Of a DNA stretch of 64,000 nt, positions 34,778 through 43,426 are shown in pieces; the first letter of the stretch is position 1; each line of letters starts with the position of its first letter. Source of the stretch: CBDDKZ01 sp965230415 (GTDB lineage: Bacteria > Bacteroidota > Bacteroidia > Cytophagales > JAAEPT01); assembly GCA_965230415.1 (NCBI GenBank), contig CBDDKZ010000005.1:3286001-3350000 (forward strand), given 5' to 3'. Under the pieces are notes generated by a model, which saw only the letters and a list, made by a program, of their open reading frames with translations, did no database searches and was not told the origin of the DNA. A program made the translations under genes and the position numbers.

Positions 34778-36313
34778 TTAAGCAACCTTGGCTAAATTAT
34801 GGGCTACTGCCATTAATCCAGTTTCTATTTCTACTTTTTCAAGGCCTTTTAAGCTAAATCTTGTAAACCTTTTGTTTTGCTTCAGGTTGCCAAAGACAGC
34901 TTCAACATCTGCTGGACGTTGTTTTCGTCTTTTGATTCCTTCTTCTGATAGAAGGTTTTGTTTTGCCTTGGTTTTCAGTCTGTTAAGACTATGGTTTACT
35001 TGTATCCTTCTGTTGTCCTTTGACTTATGGCAACTTCCATTTAACGGACAAGTATTACAATTTTTAGCTTCATAAATATCTTTTTGCTGGATATATCCAT
35101 TTGCTGTTTTTTGATGAGTTTGTCCAACCTTGCTCATCCTTTGTCCCATTGGACATACATACTCGTCTTTATCTGGAATATAATGTAACTTACTTGTATC
35201 CTTTAGGTTATCTGTTTTTTGTTTGGTTTCTTTCTGTTCTTTATGGAAGTAATTATACTTTACAAATGGAATTATTGATTCATCTTCAAGGTATTGATAG
35301 TTTTCATGGCTTCCATATCCTGAATCTGCTGTTATCGTTTCTGGGTTTTGTTTTAGGTATTTTTTAAAACTCTTAAAATGAGGTATGAAGGTTGTGGAGT
35401 CACTAGGTTTTTGATGCAGGGTGTAATGAAGAATAAATTGCTTGTTGGTGCTTATCTGTAGGTTATATCCAGCCTTGAGCTGTCCATTTTGCATATGGTC
35501 GTCTTTCATGCGCATGAAAGTAGCATCTATATCAGTTTTTGAGTAACTATTCCTTTGCCCCAAGATAGCTTCCTTCTGTTGATATTCACGTAATTTGTTA
35601 GGCCAATTACGTTTTCCATAGTTTACCTTTTGTTGTTTTTTCTTGTCTACCTTTTGTGGTGTTGATGAAAGGTTTGAGGATATTTTTTCTAAGGTTTGCT
35701 CTACTAATTCAGGGGTAATGGTACTTAAATCTAAATCAGGCTGTGGCTCCTCTTGCTTTGCAACTTGCTGGCTATAAGACCATAGCTCTTCTAGTTGCTT
35801 AACCATTTTCTCTTTATTTGTTTTTATGCCATTCCCCCAAACAAAGGTGTATTTGTTAGCATTTGCTTCTATTTTAGTGCCATCATTAAAAGCATCTTTT
35901 AAATCAAGATGTCCACTTTCTGCTAAAAGCAAAACTACCTGACTGAATACTTCTTTGAGCACATTTTTAAGTCTATCACTGCGAAAACGATTAATTGTAT
36001 TATGATCTGGTTGATTCATGGCTGTCAACCACATCATTGGTATATTTTCTTTACAAAGCAATTCTAATTTTCTACTCGAGTACACATTACTTAAGTAAGC
36101 ATAAACCAGTAATTTAAGTAGCATTTGTGGGTGGTAAGAAGAGGTCCCTCCTCCCTTGTATTTATCCAAAAGTAACTGCAAATCTATTTGGTCAATTATA
36201 TCATTTACGACTCGTACTGGATGGTTGGATGAAATTAATTCATCTAAACTTGGTGGTAAAAGCATGATTTGATTGCAATCATACTCTTTAAATTTTACTT
36301 TCATATTAGGCAC
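34778..36313 (-). CDS. IS1182-family DDE transposase
   Basis: Transposase of 511 residues, full length for the family. The N-terminal part (SLDELISSNHPVRVVNDIID, then YHPQMLLKLLVYAYLSN and DHNTINRFR) is the typical IS1182/DUF772 region. Catalytic acidic residues can be placed in FNDGTKIEANANKY, TADSGYGSHENY and DVEAVFGNLKQNKRF. A Cys cluster (CPMGQRM, then NCNTCPLNGSC) lies before the last acidic residue. The frame is undisturbed, so the element may still be active. Confidence 0.95.
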   Translation of the reverse strand: MPNMKVKFKEYDCNQIMLLPPSLDELISSNHPVRVVNDIIDQIDLQLLLDKYKGGGTSSYHPQMLLKLLVYAYLSNVYSSRKLELLCKENIPMMWLTAMNQPDHNTINRFRSDRLKNVLKEVFSQVVLLLAESGHLDLKDAFNDGTKIEANANKYTFVWGNGIKTNKEKMVKQLEELWSYSQQVAKQEEPQPDLDLSTITPELVEQTLEKISSNLSSTPQKVDKKKQQKVNYGKRNWPNKLREYQQKEAILGQRNSYSKTDIDATFMRMKDDHMQNGQLKAGYNLQISTNKQFILHYTLHQKPSDSTTFIPHFKSFKKYLKQNPETITADSGYGSHENYQYLEDESIIPFVKYNYFHKEQKETKQKTDNLKDTSKLHYIPDKDEYVCPMGQRMSKVGQTHQKTANGYIQQKDIYEAKNCNTCPLNGSCHKSKDNRRIQVNHSLNRLKTKAKQNLLSEEGIKRRKQRPADVEAVFGNLKQNKRFTRFSLKGLEKVEIETGLMAVAHNLAKVA

Positions 36314-36314
36314 A

Positions 36315-36371
36315 ACTCAATTTACTAAAATTGAGTGCACTAAAAAAGGCGAAGTTTCAAACTTCGCCTTT
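36315..36371. terminator. Two hairpins between IS right end and transposase
   Basis: A 9-bp hairpin (36315-36323 with 36328-36336) and a 13-bp inverted repeat around one base (36345-36357 with 36359-36371). Both lie just upstream of the transposase start. Such structures in IS ends are known to block transcription running in from outside; here that role is inferred. Confidence 0.55.
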
Positions 36372-36386
36372 AGTGTTTGTAATGAG

Positions 36387-36403
36387 ACTTTTGAGACAGC
36401 CTC
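36387..36403 (-). repeat. Right terminal inverted repeat of the IS
   Basis: acttttgagacagcctc; inverted partner of 34667-34683 with a single mismatch. Confidence 0.85.
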
Positions 36404-36472
36404 TTTTTTGTACCTGAAACCCTATACATAATTTCTGTTGTTTTAGATAGTTTTCAGTATTATCTTCGTTTT

Positions 36473-36859
36473 GTGGTAAAATTACCAAGCATATTGTCAT
36501 TTTGTCTCTTGGTACTTCTGGCAGTATCCATATTGAAGGTGCCATTGATATGCCTTGAGTATAAAATAAACAAGCAGTTTATTGCCGAGAACCTTTGCGA
36601 GAATAAGGATAAGCCTATAGCAATGTGTAATGGTAAATGTTACCTTAGAAATCAACTTGAAAAGGTAGGGGAATCAAGTAATTCCGAACAGAATCACGTT
36701 CCTCAATCAAGAAAAGTGAATTTTGAAGAATATTGCCTACAGGAAATTTTGGCTATTGATCCATTTGTGAAAGCTTCCTGTGAGGGAACAAAGGTGCCTC
36801 CGTGCACTGCTTATTACTACTTAGCTGATCGCTCTATTTTTCACCCCCCAGCTGTTTAA
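36473..36859 (+). CDS. Small Cys-rich membrane-anchored protein with CNGKC motif
   Basis: A 128-residue protein starting at GTG 36473. It has one N-terminal membrane or signal helix (about 6-26), then a conserved-looking core: YKINKQFIAENLCENKD and PIAMCNGKCYLRNQL, with Cys spaced as a metal- or thiol-active motif, and three further Cys near the C-terminus (EYCLQEI, ASCEGTKVPPC). I recall similar small proteins, with the CNGKCYL motif, beside TonB receptors in Bacteroidota; no function is established to my knowledge. The TonB receptor and PepSY genes follow, suggesting a role in metal handling. The IS ends 63 bases before its start, so its promoter may be disturbed. Confidence 0.7.
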   Translation: MVKLPSILSFCLLVLLAVSILKVPLICLEYKINKQFIAENLCENKDKPIAMCNGKCYLRNQLEKVGESSNSEQNHVPQSRKVNFEEYCLQEILAIDPFVKASCEGTKVPPCTAYYYLADRSIFHPPAV

Positions 36860-37224
36860 ATAGCCACATTATAGTCCATTTGCATTTTTTTGATCGTTTT
36901 ACATTTTGTATGATGCATGCATCTACCTCACGAAATGAAGGTTTTGTGTATTTATAGATCGGAATCAGATGCTTTTAATCTCATTAAACTATTTATGTAG
37001 ACCAGTGCGTTTGTTATGATCCTGGTTTTGCATACAAACTAAATTTTTGTACGCAGTGCCATAGAAGTTTATATGGTTTTGAGAATAAGTTGTGGCTTGT
37101 CTTTAATTGAATATTGCTAGTTCTCGCAATGTTTTTAACAAAAAAGTAATTCTTAACAAAAACTAATCTAATAGCTTGATATGTAGTGATTTGTCCTGCT
37201 GTAGGTTAGGCTAATTTTATACAC
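36860..37224. other. Intergenic region with repeats upstream of TonB receptor
   Basis: These 365 bases contain an interrupted palindrome ATTGC-N8-GCAAT (37113-37130) and two copies of ttaacaaaaa 18 bases apart (37135-37144 and 37153-37162). TTTG (37190-37193) and TAATTTTA (37212-37219), 18 bases apart, form a possible promoter, which would place transcription start almost at the receptor ATG. A ferric-uptake box was not recognised. Confidence 0.35.
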
Positions 37225-39522
37225 ATGAAACTTAAATTTATAATTATAATTTTTCTTTTGAATGCCAATCTATTATTGGCACAGTCTCAAATAAGCGGAA
37301 TAATAGTCAATCAAAGTTCCCAGGAGCCCCTTCCTTTTGTATCTGTCACGAATTTAAGCACAGGTCAATCAACATTTACTAATGAGGACGGAATGTTCAC
37401 AATCGATGCTGAAATTGGCGTAGACTCTATTAAGCTTAACATGGTAGCTTATGAGTCATTGACTTTTATCGCCGCAAACGAGTTGTTGCTGTCAATGGAA
37501 CCTGCGATACTTAGTCTTACTCAAGTGGTTATTAGTAATAATCGCGAGTTGGAGAAAAGGTCTGAAGTTCCGTTGGCTATTTCATCCATCTCACTAAGCC
37601 AAATTCAGCAAAATAGGCCAAATTCTATCGATCAAATAGTAAACCAAATTGCTGGAGTCAATATGGTCGACCTGGGTAATGAACAACATACTATGAGTAT
37701 TAGGAGGCCTATCGATTATGGAGCTTCTTATTTGTACTTAGAAGATGGTGTGCCTATTAGAGCTTCCGGTGTATTTAACCACAATGCATTGCTTGAAATG
37801 AATATGGCGACCGTAAGTCGTATAGAGGTGATTCGTGGGCCGGCATCGAGTATGTATGGAAGTGAAGCAATAGGTGGTGCCTTGAACTTTATAAGTAGAT
37901 CGCCGGGAAATAAACCATTAGTATCGTGGAGTGCAAGAGGAAATAATATAGGCTACAAACGCACAGACTTTTATGCATCAAATACATTCAAAAATTTGGG
38001 AGTATCTGTTGGAGGCTACTATGCACTAAACAATAATGGAGTGCGTGAGCATACCGATTTTAATAAGTTGGCACTAAGCCTGGGATTAAACTATTCGTTA
38101 AACAAAAACACGAAGATCAATTGGTCAAATACTATTATCGATTATTTCTCCGATATGACAGGGTCTTTAGATAGTACCGGCTTCTTTGAAAAAAGGTATA
38201 ACTCTAGTCAGACTTTTACTTACCGCGAGGTGGACGCATTACGATCGAAATTATCTATTAATCACTATTGGAACGATTTGACCAAAACAGTTTTAACCAC
38301 ATTTTTTCGATTGAATTCGATCAAACAAAATCCTTCTTATCGTGTAAGAGACGATTTCAGACCATGGATACCTGCTGGCGATCGTAATTTGGCACACGGT
38401 GAAGAAAATGACAATAGTTTCGCTAGTTATGGGGCAATATTACAGCACAGGCAAGAGCTTCCGACCATTCACGGCGTGCTGATAGGAGGTATATCACTCG
38501 ACTTAAGCCCTAATAATTATGAAGCTAATTACATCCGTATTTTTAAAAACGACGAAGGGGTGTATGAAAGTTTTACAACGACAGATAGCTCATTAGCGCA
38601 TTATGAGACCGACTTAGCTAATGTGGCGGCTTATTCTCAGCTGAAGGTCTCGCCATTTAAAAAATTGAATGTGATTGGAGCGTTGAGATACGATCATTTT
38701 AGCTATAATTTCAATAACTTTTTAGGGAGTAACTCTTTTACTTCTGTATTGGATGGTACCAACCGATTTTATCAATTTACCCCCAAAGTTGGTGTGACAT
38801 ATGACCTCAGCAATAAAGGAAATCTTTATGCAAATTATGCTACGGGCTTCGTTCCTCCACAAGTGACAGAACTTTATAGAGGAAGTGAAGTACCAGAACT
38901 AAAGCCTGTCTATTATTATAATTATGAATTTGGCGGAAAAGTAGCTCTTATCAAGGAGAAATTAATCGTTGAGACCAGTTTATATAGAATGGATGGAATA
39001 AACGAAATTATTTCTGTACAACAAGACGATGGCTCTTTAATAAAACAAAACGCGGGAAGAACAAGGCACGAAGGGATAGAGTATGCCGTATATGTGATTC
39101 CTGTTAAATCGTTGTCTTTCAGGTTGAGTGGAACGAATGCACGCCACCTTTTTGAGGAGTATGTGGCAGAAGGACAAGACTATTCTGGCAACGAAATGCC
39201 GCAATCACCTTCCTGGATAGCCAATGCTCAGCTAAGTTATAAACCGGGCTTTGTGAAAGGTTTACGAATGAGTTTAGAATGGCAGCATGTGACGTCCTAT
39301 TTCATGGATCCTGCTAATGAAACGACATATGATGGCTATCAGGTATTTAATTTCAGAGTCATGTATAATTTGAAAGGGTTTGATCTTTGGTTGAATGTTA
39401 TCAATCTCACCAATGAACATTACAGTACCGTTGCCCGCGCGACTAGATGGGGACAGTCTTATTCACTGGGCAATCCAAGAAATATAAATGTGGGTATTGC
39501 ATACACATTTAAAGGGAAATAA
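37225..39522 (+). CDS. TonB-dependent receptor
   Basis: Outer-membrane active transporter, 765 residues. Signal peptide to about residue 19 (LLLAQ), carboxypeptidase-regulatory-like domain (20-100, SGIIVNQSSQEPLPFVSV), plug domain (115-225, with VEVIRGPASSMYGSEAIGGALN-like signature in SRIEVIRGPASSMYG) and a 22-strand barrel ending in YTFKGK. Several traits (YLEDGVPIRASGVFNHNALLEMN, FVPPQVTELYRG) resemble receptors for iron chelates or metals. A PepSY-domain membrane protein follows directly, a pairing seen with siderophore and metal uptake. The ligand itself cannot be named. Confidence 0.93.
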   Translation: MKLKFIIIIFLLNANLLLAQSQISGIIVNQSSQEPLPFVSVTNLSTGQSTFTNEDGMFTIDAEIGVDSIKLNMVAYESLTFIAANELLLSMEPAILSLTQVVISNNRELEKRSEVPLAISSISLSQIQQNRPNSIDQIVNQIAGVNMVDLGNEQHTMSIRRPIDYGASYLYLEDGVPIRASGVFNHNALLEMNMATVSRIEVIRGPASSMYGSEAIGGALNFISRSPGNKPLVSWSARGNNIGYKRTDFYASNTFKNLGVSVGGYYALNNNGVREHTDFNKLALSLGLNYSLNKNTKINWSNTIIDYFSDMTGSLDSTGFFEKRYNSSQTFTYREVDALRSKLSINHYWNDLTKTVLTTFFRLNSIKQNPSYRVRDDFRPWIPAGDRNLAHGEENDNSFASYGAILQHRQELPTIHGVLIGGISLDLSPNNYEANYIRIFKNDEGVYESFTTTDSSLAHYETDLANVAAYSQLKVSPFKKLNVIGALRYDHFSYNFNNFLGSNSFTSVLDGTNRFYQFTPKVGVTYDLSNKGNLYANYATGFVPPQVTELYRGSEVPELKPVYYYNYEFGGKVALIKEKLIVETSLYRMDGINEIISVQQDDGSLIKQNAGRTRHEGIEYAVYVIPVKSLSFRLSGTNARHLFEEYVAEGQDYSGNEMPQSPSWIANAQLSYKPGFVKGLRMSLEWQHVTSYFMDPANETTYDGYQVFNFRVMYNLKGFDLWLNVINLTNEHYSTVARATRWGQSYSLGNPRNINVGIAYTFKGK

Positions 39523-40773
39523 ATGATGAGTAATAGAGAAAGCATACATCGAACATTACGCAGGTGGCATATGTTTGGAGGGTTAATCGTAGCTCCTTTT
39601 GCTATTTTATTGGGCGTAACCGGAGCTATTTACCTATTCTATCCGGATACTTTGATGGACATTGGAATTATCGAAAAACAAAAGTCTCATAAAAGAATAT
39701 CCTTGGAAGAACAATTGAAGAGCGCTAAAAGTAGTTGGCCAAAACCTATTGAGGGTGTTAGGTTGGACTATGAACCAGGGAGAGCGACTGAGTTTGTCTC
39801 CGGTCGCTTTTCGGGTAAAGCGAGCCTGTATATAAATCCTTATAACGGGTCCAGAGTGTCGAATTTCGCTGTGAATGAATCGAAAATGTTTAAGGTTAGA
39901 AAGTTGCATGGTGAGCTGCTTCTTGGTGCATTTGGTACAAAAATAATTGAATTGGTAGCTTGTTGGATGGTAGTTCTTATAATAAGTGGCTTATATATTT
40001 ACTGGCCACGCAAAGACACCGGAGGAATAGTTAATTTGTTTCGAATAAGAACCCGAAAAGGAAAAGAACTGTTTATGCGTGACACTCATGCTTTTTTCGG
40101 TTTTTGGTGTTCCATTTTATTACTCCTCATTCTGGCAGGAGGCCTCCCTTGGACCGATGTCTTTGGAGGCTTCTATAAGAAGGTGCAAAAAGAACTCAAC
40201 GCTGGCTACCCCAAAACCTGGTTTGCGCATGCACATCAATCAGGGGAAGGTGACGACAGGCTGACATTGGACCAAATGGCCGCAATTGCCACTAAGCAAA
40301 ATTTAGCAGGGAACGTGTTTTTACACCTGCCCAAAAACGATAAGAGTGTATTTAGTGTGAGTAATGAAACATCGCAGTTGTCTAAGCTTAAAATGATGCA
40401 CTATGATCAATATAGCGGGAAGCTCATTCATGAAGATAGCTGGCAAGATATCGGAGTCATGATGAAATCCAGATTATGGGTTATGGCTTTTCATCAGGGA
40501 CAATTTGGTCGCTGGAACTGGCTGCTGGTTTTCTTCGTGGCGCTCGCTCTGGTGTTTTTAAGTACTGCTGCAATAATCTCGTATTTGCCATCCAGGCGTA
40601 GAAGAATTGCATTAAATCAGTCTTATAATATTATTGATGATAGTTTTCAATTTCCATTGATAATGAAGTTGATTGTTGTGGTATTGGGGATTTTTTTACT
40701 GCTCTTTGGATTGAGTATCGTGCTCATTATTTTGTTAAGAAGCTTGATGGCCAGAAAATACTTGAGCATTTGA
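39523..40773 (+). CDS. PepSY-associated membrane protein
   Basis: Inner-membrane protein of 416 residues of the PepSY_TM (DUF4857/PiuB-like) group. Four membrane segments are visible (about 18-38, 144-164, 188-208 and 330-352), with a fifth near the C-terminus, and a large periplasmic PepSY-type region (50-130 and 215-310). The first helix is preceded by RRWHMFGGLI, where the His is conserved in the family, and HGELLLGAFGT follows the first loop. Relatives are proposed to reduce metal chelates after uptake. It starts at the base after the receptor stop, so the two are one transcript. A second ATG follows the first. Confidence 0.9.
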   Translation: MMSNRESIHRTLRRWHMFGGLIVAPFAILLGVTGAIYLFYPDTLMDIGIIEKQKSHKRISLEEQLKSAKSSWPKPIEGVRLDYEPGRATEFVSGRFSGKASLYINPYNGSRVSNFAVNESKMFKVRKLHGELLLGAFGTKIIELVACWMVVLIISGLYIYWPRKDTGGIVNLFRIRTRKGKELFMRDTHAFFGFWCSILLLLILAGGLPWTDVFGGFYKKVQKELNAGYPKTWFAHAHQSGEGDDRLTLDQMAAIATKQNLAGNVFLHLPKNDKSVFSVSNETSQLSKLKMMHYDQYSGKLIHEDSWQDIGVMMKSRLWVMAFHQGQFGRWNWLLVFFVALALVFLSTAAIISYLPSRRRRIALNQSYNIIDDSFQFPLIMKLIVVVLGIFLLLFGLSIVLIILLRSLMARKYLSI

Positions 40774-40781
40774 AAAAAATA

Positions 40782-40810
40782 AAAACACGGTGCTAAATGC
40801 ACCGTGTTTT
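40782..40810. terminator. Bidirectional Rho-independent terminator
   Basis: A 12-bp perfect stem (40782-40793 with 40799-40810) and 5-base loop between the convergent PepSY and DUF547 genes; A run on the left, T run on the right. Confidence 0.88.
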
Positions 40811-40820
40811 ATAACTATTA

Positions 40821-41837
40821 TTATTCGTTCAAATCCCACTTGTATTCAAGGTAGCTTACTTTTGCGCTGCTACTCACAGAGGAATTTGCATATTTTTTTA
40901 CGAAAGCGGCTACACCACCTGCGCTTTTGAAATCAACGGCGTACCACTCAAAAATTTTCGAAACCTGAATACTGTTTTGCGACAATTTATTTTTGGAAGT
41001 ATTGTTAACAAAATATTTCGTCTGTTTTGTGAGCTGACTTTCCAGTTTGTCTGCCACGAATGCTGCGTTAAGTATCTTAGGGCATGAAACGGCAGCACAA
41101 TTAACGGCGAAGTGTATACGAGGCTCTTTAAACGTTGGCCTGATAATTTCATTTTCAACCTGGTTTAATGAATAGGTTTTTGATCCTATTTTTATAAACT
41201 TTCTGTCCCAGGGCTTTCCGTTATCAATTTTTGTAATGCTGCTAATTGGGTAATTTTCCAGTATGAGCTGTATAGTAAAGGCGTTATAAACATTGATCCA
41301 ATAAGCCAGCTTTTCATTTCTTGACCAACTGCTTGCAGGAGGCGTAGCAGTAAGTTTGGCGGTATAACTTTTAAGCTTTGAAAATTCACTTTTAAAACCT
41401 TTGTAGTTTACTTTTCCGCTACTGCTTACATATTTTTTCAATAGTGCATCAAAAGCAGCATGGCTTATCCCTTCAACTTCTTTTACCACCTCAATTGCTG
41501 ATTCTGCTTCAATTGACTCAGGCTTTACATCTTGTTTAGCCGTTGTAGTTTCAGTACTCGTTGCGTGGGTAGGTTCAGGAGTAGATTCTTTCGTTACTTT
41601 TGCCACTTCCTCAGGTATCGGTTCGTCTGCAGGTGCATTGATTACTTCTGATGTGTTTTCTACAGTTGCCCTTACTTCTTCATTGAGTTTTTCTTCGGAT
41701 ACGGGCTCCACTGATTTAGTTTCTTCGCTGGCAAACGTTGCCTGAGCCTTTTCATTCGTGGTATCTTTGGCTTCTGTACAGTTGACTAGCAAAATCCCTG
41801 CAGTCAGTAGCGTTAAAAATTTCGGATATGTTTTCAT
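40821..41837 (-). CDS. DUF547 domain lipoprotein
   Basis: Predicted lipoprotein of 338 residues: signal with lipobox LLVNC (Cys at about 20), a low-complexity Glu/Thr/Ser/Pro linker (about 24-125) and a DUF547 domain (about 127-338). Domain marks are YWINVYNAFTIQLILENYP, GKPWDRKFI, VENEIIRPTFKEPRIHFAVNCAAVSCP. The Asn, His and Cys of the last segment are conserved; the family may have a papain-like fold but its reaction is unknown. The acidic linker suggests the domain is held away from the membrane. The FMN reductase gene lies 5 bases upstream, so the two are co-transcribed. Confidence 0.9.
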   Translation of the reverse strand: MKTYPKFLTLLTAGILLVNCTEAKDTTNEKAQATFASEETKSVEPVSEEKLNEEVRATVENTSEVINAPADEPIPEEVAKVTKESTPEPTHATSTETTTAKQDVKPESIEAESAIEVVKEVEGISHAAFDALLKKYVSSSGKVNYKGFKSEFSKLKSYTAKLTATPPASSWSRNEKLAYWINVYNAFTIQLILENYPISSITKIDNGKPWDRKFIKIGSKTYSLNQVENEIIRPTFKEPRIHFAVNCAAVSCPKILNAAFVADKLESQLTKQTKYFVNNTSKNKLSQNSIQVSKIFEWYAVDFKSAGGVAAFVKKYANSSVSSSAKVSYLEYKWDLNE

Positions 41838-41842
41838 AGTTG

Positions 41843-42367
41843 TTAAATTGCGATTAATTCATCAATTAGTTGATTTACCAGTTTATTGGTAGTTTCGTCG
41901 ACTATTTTATTGTCGCGGAAGTTTTTTTCAATACGTCCAATTCGCGGTTTATTGGGTAAAACTAAGCAATTCAGGTAATTTAAAATGTCGGTGAAGTGAC
42001 TCAAGGCTAATGCCCCCCCTTGTGTACCTGATGAGATTCCAATTAGTCCGGCTATTTTGCCATTCACAGCGCTGGGGTACCTTAGCCCGTCAATGAAAAT
42101 TTTCAGGGCACCGGGAAAAGACCCGTTATATTCAGGAATAACGAATATTAATTTCTCCAATTTATCGACCTGATCAATTATTTTGTTAAAGCCCGTATGT
42201 TTTCCTGTGTTTTTATAAAGGCCGCTTACCAAAAAATCGGGAGGTAGATTTTGCAAGTCAATTACCTGGTTTTCTACTCCTTTAGAGTCTATTTGCAAGC
42301 TTAAATAATGTGCAATTTTCGAAGATACAGAGTCCGGTCTGTTAGTTGAAGCAATAATGCCGATCAT
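41843..42367 (-). CDS. NADPH-dependent FMN reductase family protein
   Basis: Flavodoxin-fold oxidoreductase of 174 residues. It has the N-terminal phosphate-binding segment IIASTNRPDSVSSKIA, the VIPEYNGSFPGALKIFIDGL motif with the PEYN-S-P-x-LK signature of this family, and GISSGTQGG. Probably uses NAD(P)H to reduce FMN, quinones or other acceptors; the substrate is not indicated. Gene directly upstream of the DUF547 gene and likely first in that operon. Confidence 0.92.
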   Translation of the reverse strand: MIGIIASTNRPDSVSSKIAHYLSLQIDSKGVENQVIDLQNLPPDFLVSGLYKNTGKHTGFNKIIDQVDKLEKLIFVIPEYNGSFPGALKIFIDGLRYPSAVNGKIAGLIGISSGTQGGALALSHFTDILNYLNCLVLPNKPRIGRIEKNFRDNKIVDETTNKLVNQLIDELIAI

Positions 42368-42438
42368 ATAATCATGGTTTACACGTGCAAATTAATAAAA
42401 AGATCGACAATATGATGATAAGCTAATGCTACAACGCT

Positions 42439-42792
42439 TTAGAACATTTTTTTTAGATCAGCAAGGACATTGAAATCATGCCTGATTTCTGCAAATAAAA
42501 CAAATAATATAATAAAGGCTATTATAAAACCTATAAGCGCTCCGAGAGAGCTGTTTTTAGTCATTCTTTTACTTCTGTTAATGTACTCTGTGGAGAATTT
42601 TTTGATGTATTTGCTCATGAAATTCACCAGAGGAACGAATACAATAACGGTCATAAAAATTCCAATAAATACCGAAAGGTAGTTCCTGCCTTTGTAATGT
42701 TCGATAATAAGGTTCACAACAAATTCATTAAGCAATGTAGCGGTAAGTACAGAAATAGTTATTACTGTGTATTTACTTAGAAATTTATTCAT
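42439..42792 (-). CDS. Small membrane protein of unknown function
   Basis: I do not recognise a family. The 117-residue protein has three likely membrane helices (about 8-27, 40-62 and 84-103) with basic loops between (YIKKFSTEYINRSKRMTKN), and no signal peptidase site. It lies 71 bases upstream of the FMN reductase gene on the same strand and could share its transcript. DUF2798-like transporters have a similar size and layout, but the match is only by appearance. Confidence 0.6.
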   Translation of the reverse strand: MNKFLSKYTVITISVLTATLLNEFVVNLIIEHYKGRNYLSVFIGIFMTVIVFVPLVNFMSKYIKKFSTEYINRSKRMTKNSSLGALIGFIIAFIILFVLFAEIRHDFNVLADLKKMF

Positions 42793-42871
42793 TTTGATGA
42801 CAGTGTATTGTTTTGTAAGATGAACTCATTCCTATTAAAATAATTAAAAAAGATCGTTTTAGGAAGAAATA

Positions 42872-42901
42872 TTGTTTCAAAAATGATTGTGATTAATTTT
42901 G
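42872..42901 (+). promoter_or_regulatory. Bacteroidota-type promoter of osmC-like gene
   Basis: TTG at 42872-42874 and TAATTTTG at 42894-42901 with a 19-base spacer fit the -33/-7 consensus (TTTG, TAnnTTTG) well. The start codon follows 28 bases later. Confidence 0.6.
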
Positions 42902-42929
42902 TCATTCACTTAGATCATAAGGAATATTC

Positions 42930-43358
42930 ATGGAGATTAAACTAAAAAGAATTAACGAAGCTGTTCACCTGGTGGCGCAAAATGAGGATGGAAACGAAGT
43001 TCACATCGATGGTGCTGATAAAATAGGGGGAGAAGGTAAGGGAGCAAGGCCCATGCAGTTATTAATTATGGGCTTGGGAGGCTGTAGCTCTATGGATCTT
43101 TTAAGCATACTCAAAAAACAACGTCAGCATGTAGTTGACTATGAAGTGAAAATTAAAGCAGACAGGGACCAGGAAAATACACCCTCTTTGTTTACCGATA
43201 TACACGTTCAGTTTATTTTAAAAGGTGAAATTGACGAGGCTAAGGCCCGGCGTGCAGTGAATTTATCTATGGAAAAGTATTGCTCTGTTACAAAGATTTT
43301 GGAAAAAACCGCCAATATAACTTATGATATTGTACTGAACGGTGAAGAGTTGGGGTAG
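42930..43358 (+). CDS. OsmC/Ohr family protein
   Basis: Thiol-dependent peroxidase-fold protein of 142 residues. Two conserved Cys are present: C52 in GLGGCSSMD and C118 in MEKYCSVTKIL, the pair that reduces organic hydroperoxides in OsmC/Ohr proteins. The GARPMQLL segment before the first Cys is typical of the YhfA-like OsmC subgroup. It acts in the cytoplasm in defence against peroxide stress; the exact substrate is not known. It is monocistronic with its own promoter and terminator. Confidence 0.93.
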   Translation: MEIKLKRINEAVHLVAQNEDGNEVHIDGADKIGGEGKGARPMQLLIMGLGGCSSMDLLSILKKQRQHVVDYEVKIKADRDQENTPSLFTDIHVQFILKGEIDEAKARRAVNLSMEKYCSVTKILEKTANITYDIVLNGEELG

Positions 43359-43384
43359 AAGGGTTCTGAACTTGTGAAAATATT

Positions 43385-43418
43385 AAAAGTCGGGATCGGA
43401 TTAGATTACCCGACTTTT
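43385..43418. terminator. Rho-independent terminator
   Basis: A 10-bp perfect stem (43385-43394 with 43409-43418) with a 14-base loop and a T-rich tail, between the convergent OsmC-like and PD40 protein genes. Confidence 0.82.
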
Positions 43419-43426
43419 ATTTTTTA

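Larger units (their letters stand above)
34664..36409 (-). mobile_element. IS1182-family insertion sequence, apparently intact
   Basis: An element of about 1.74 kb bounded by inverted repeats (gaggccgtctcaaaagt at 34667-34683 and its inverted partner at 36387-36403, 16 of 17 bases matching, possibly extending into the flanking A/T runs). It carries one full-length DDE transposase on the minus strand. Hairpins lie at both ends. A short GTA occurs at both outer borders (34661-34663 and 36410-36412) and could be the target duplication, but three bases prove little. Inserted between ftsZ and the Cys-rich small protein gene. Confidence 0.85.

Noticed and set aside
36860..37224. Fur box upstream of the TonB receptor
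   Set aside because: No match to the GATAATGATAATCATTATC pattern was found; only unrelated repeats are present.
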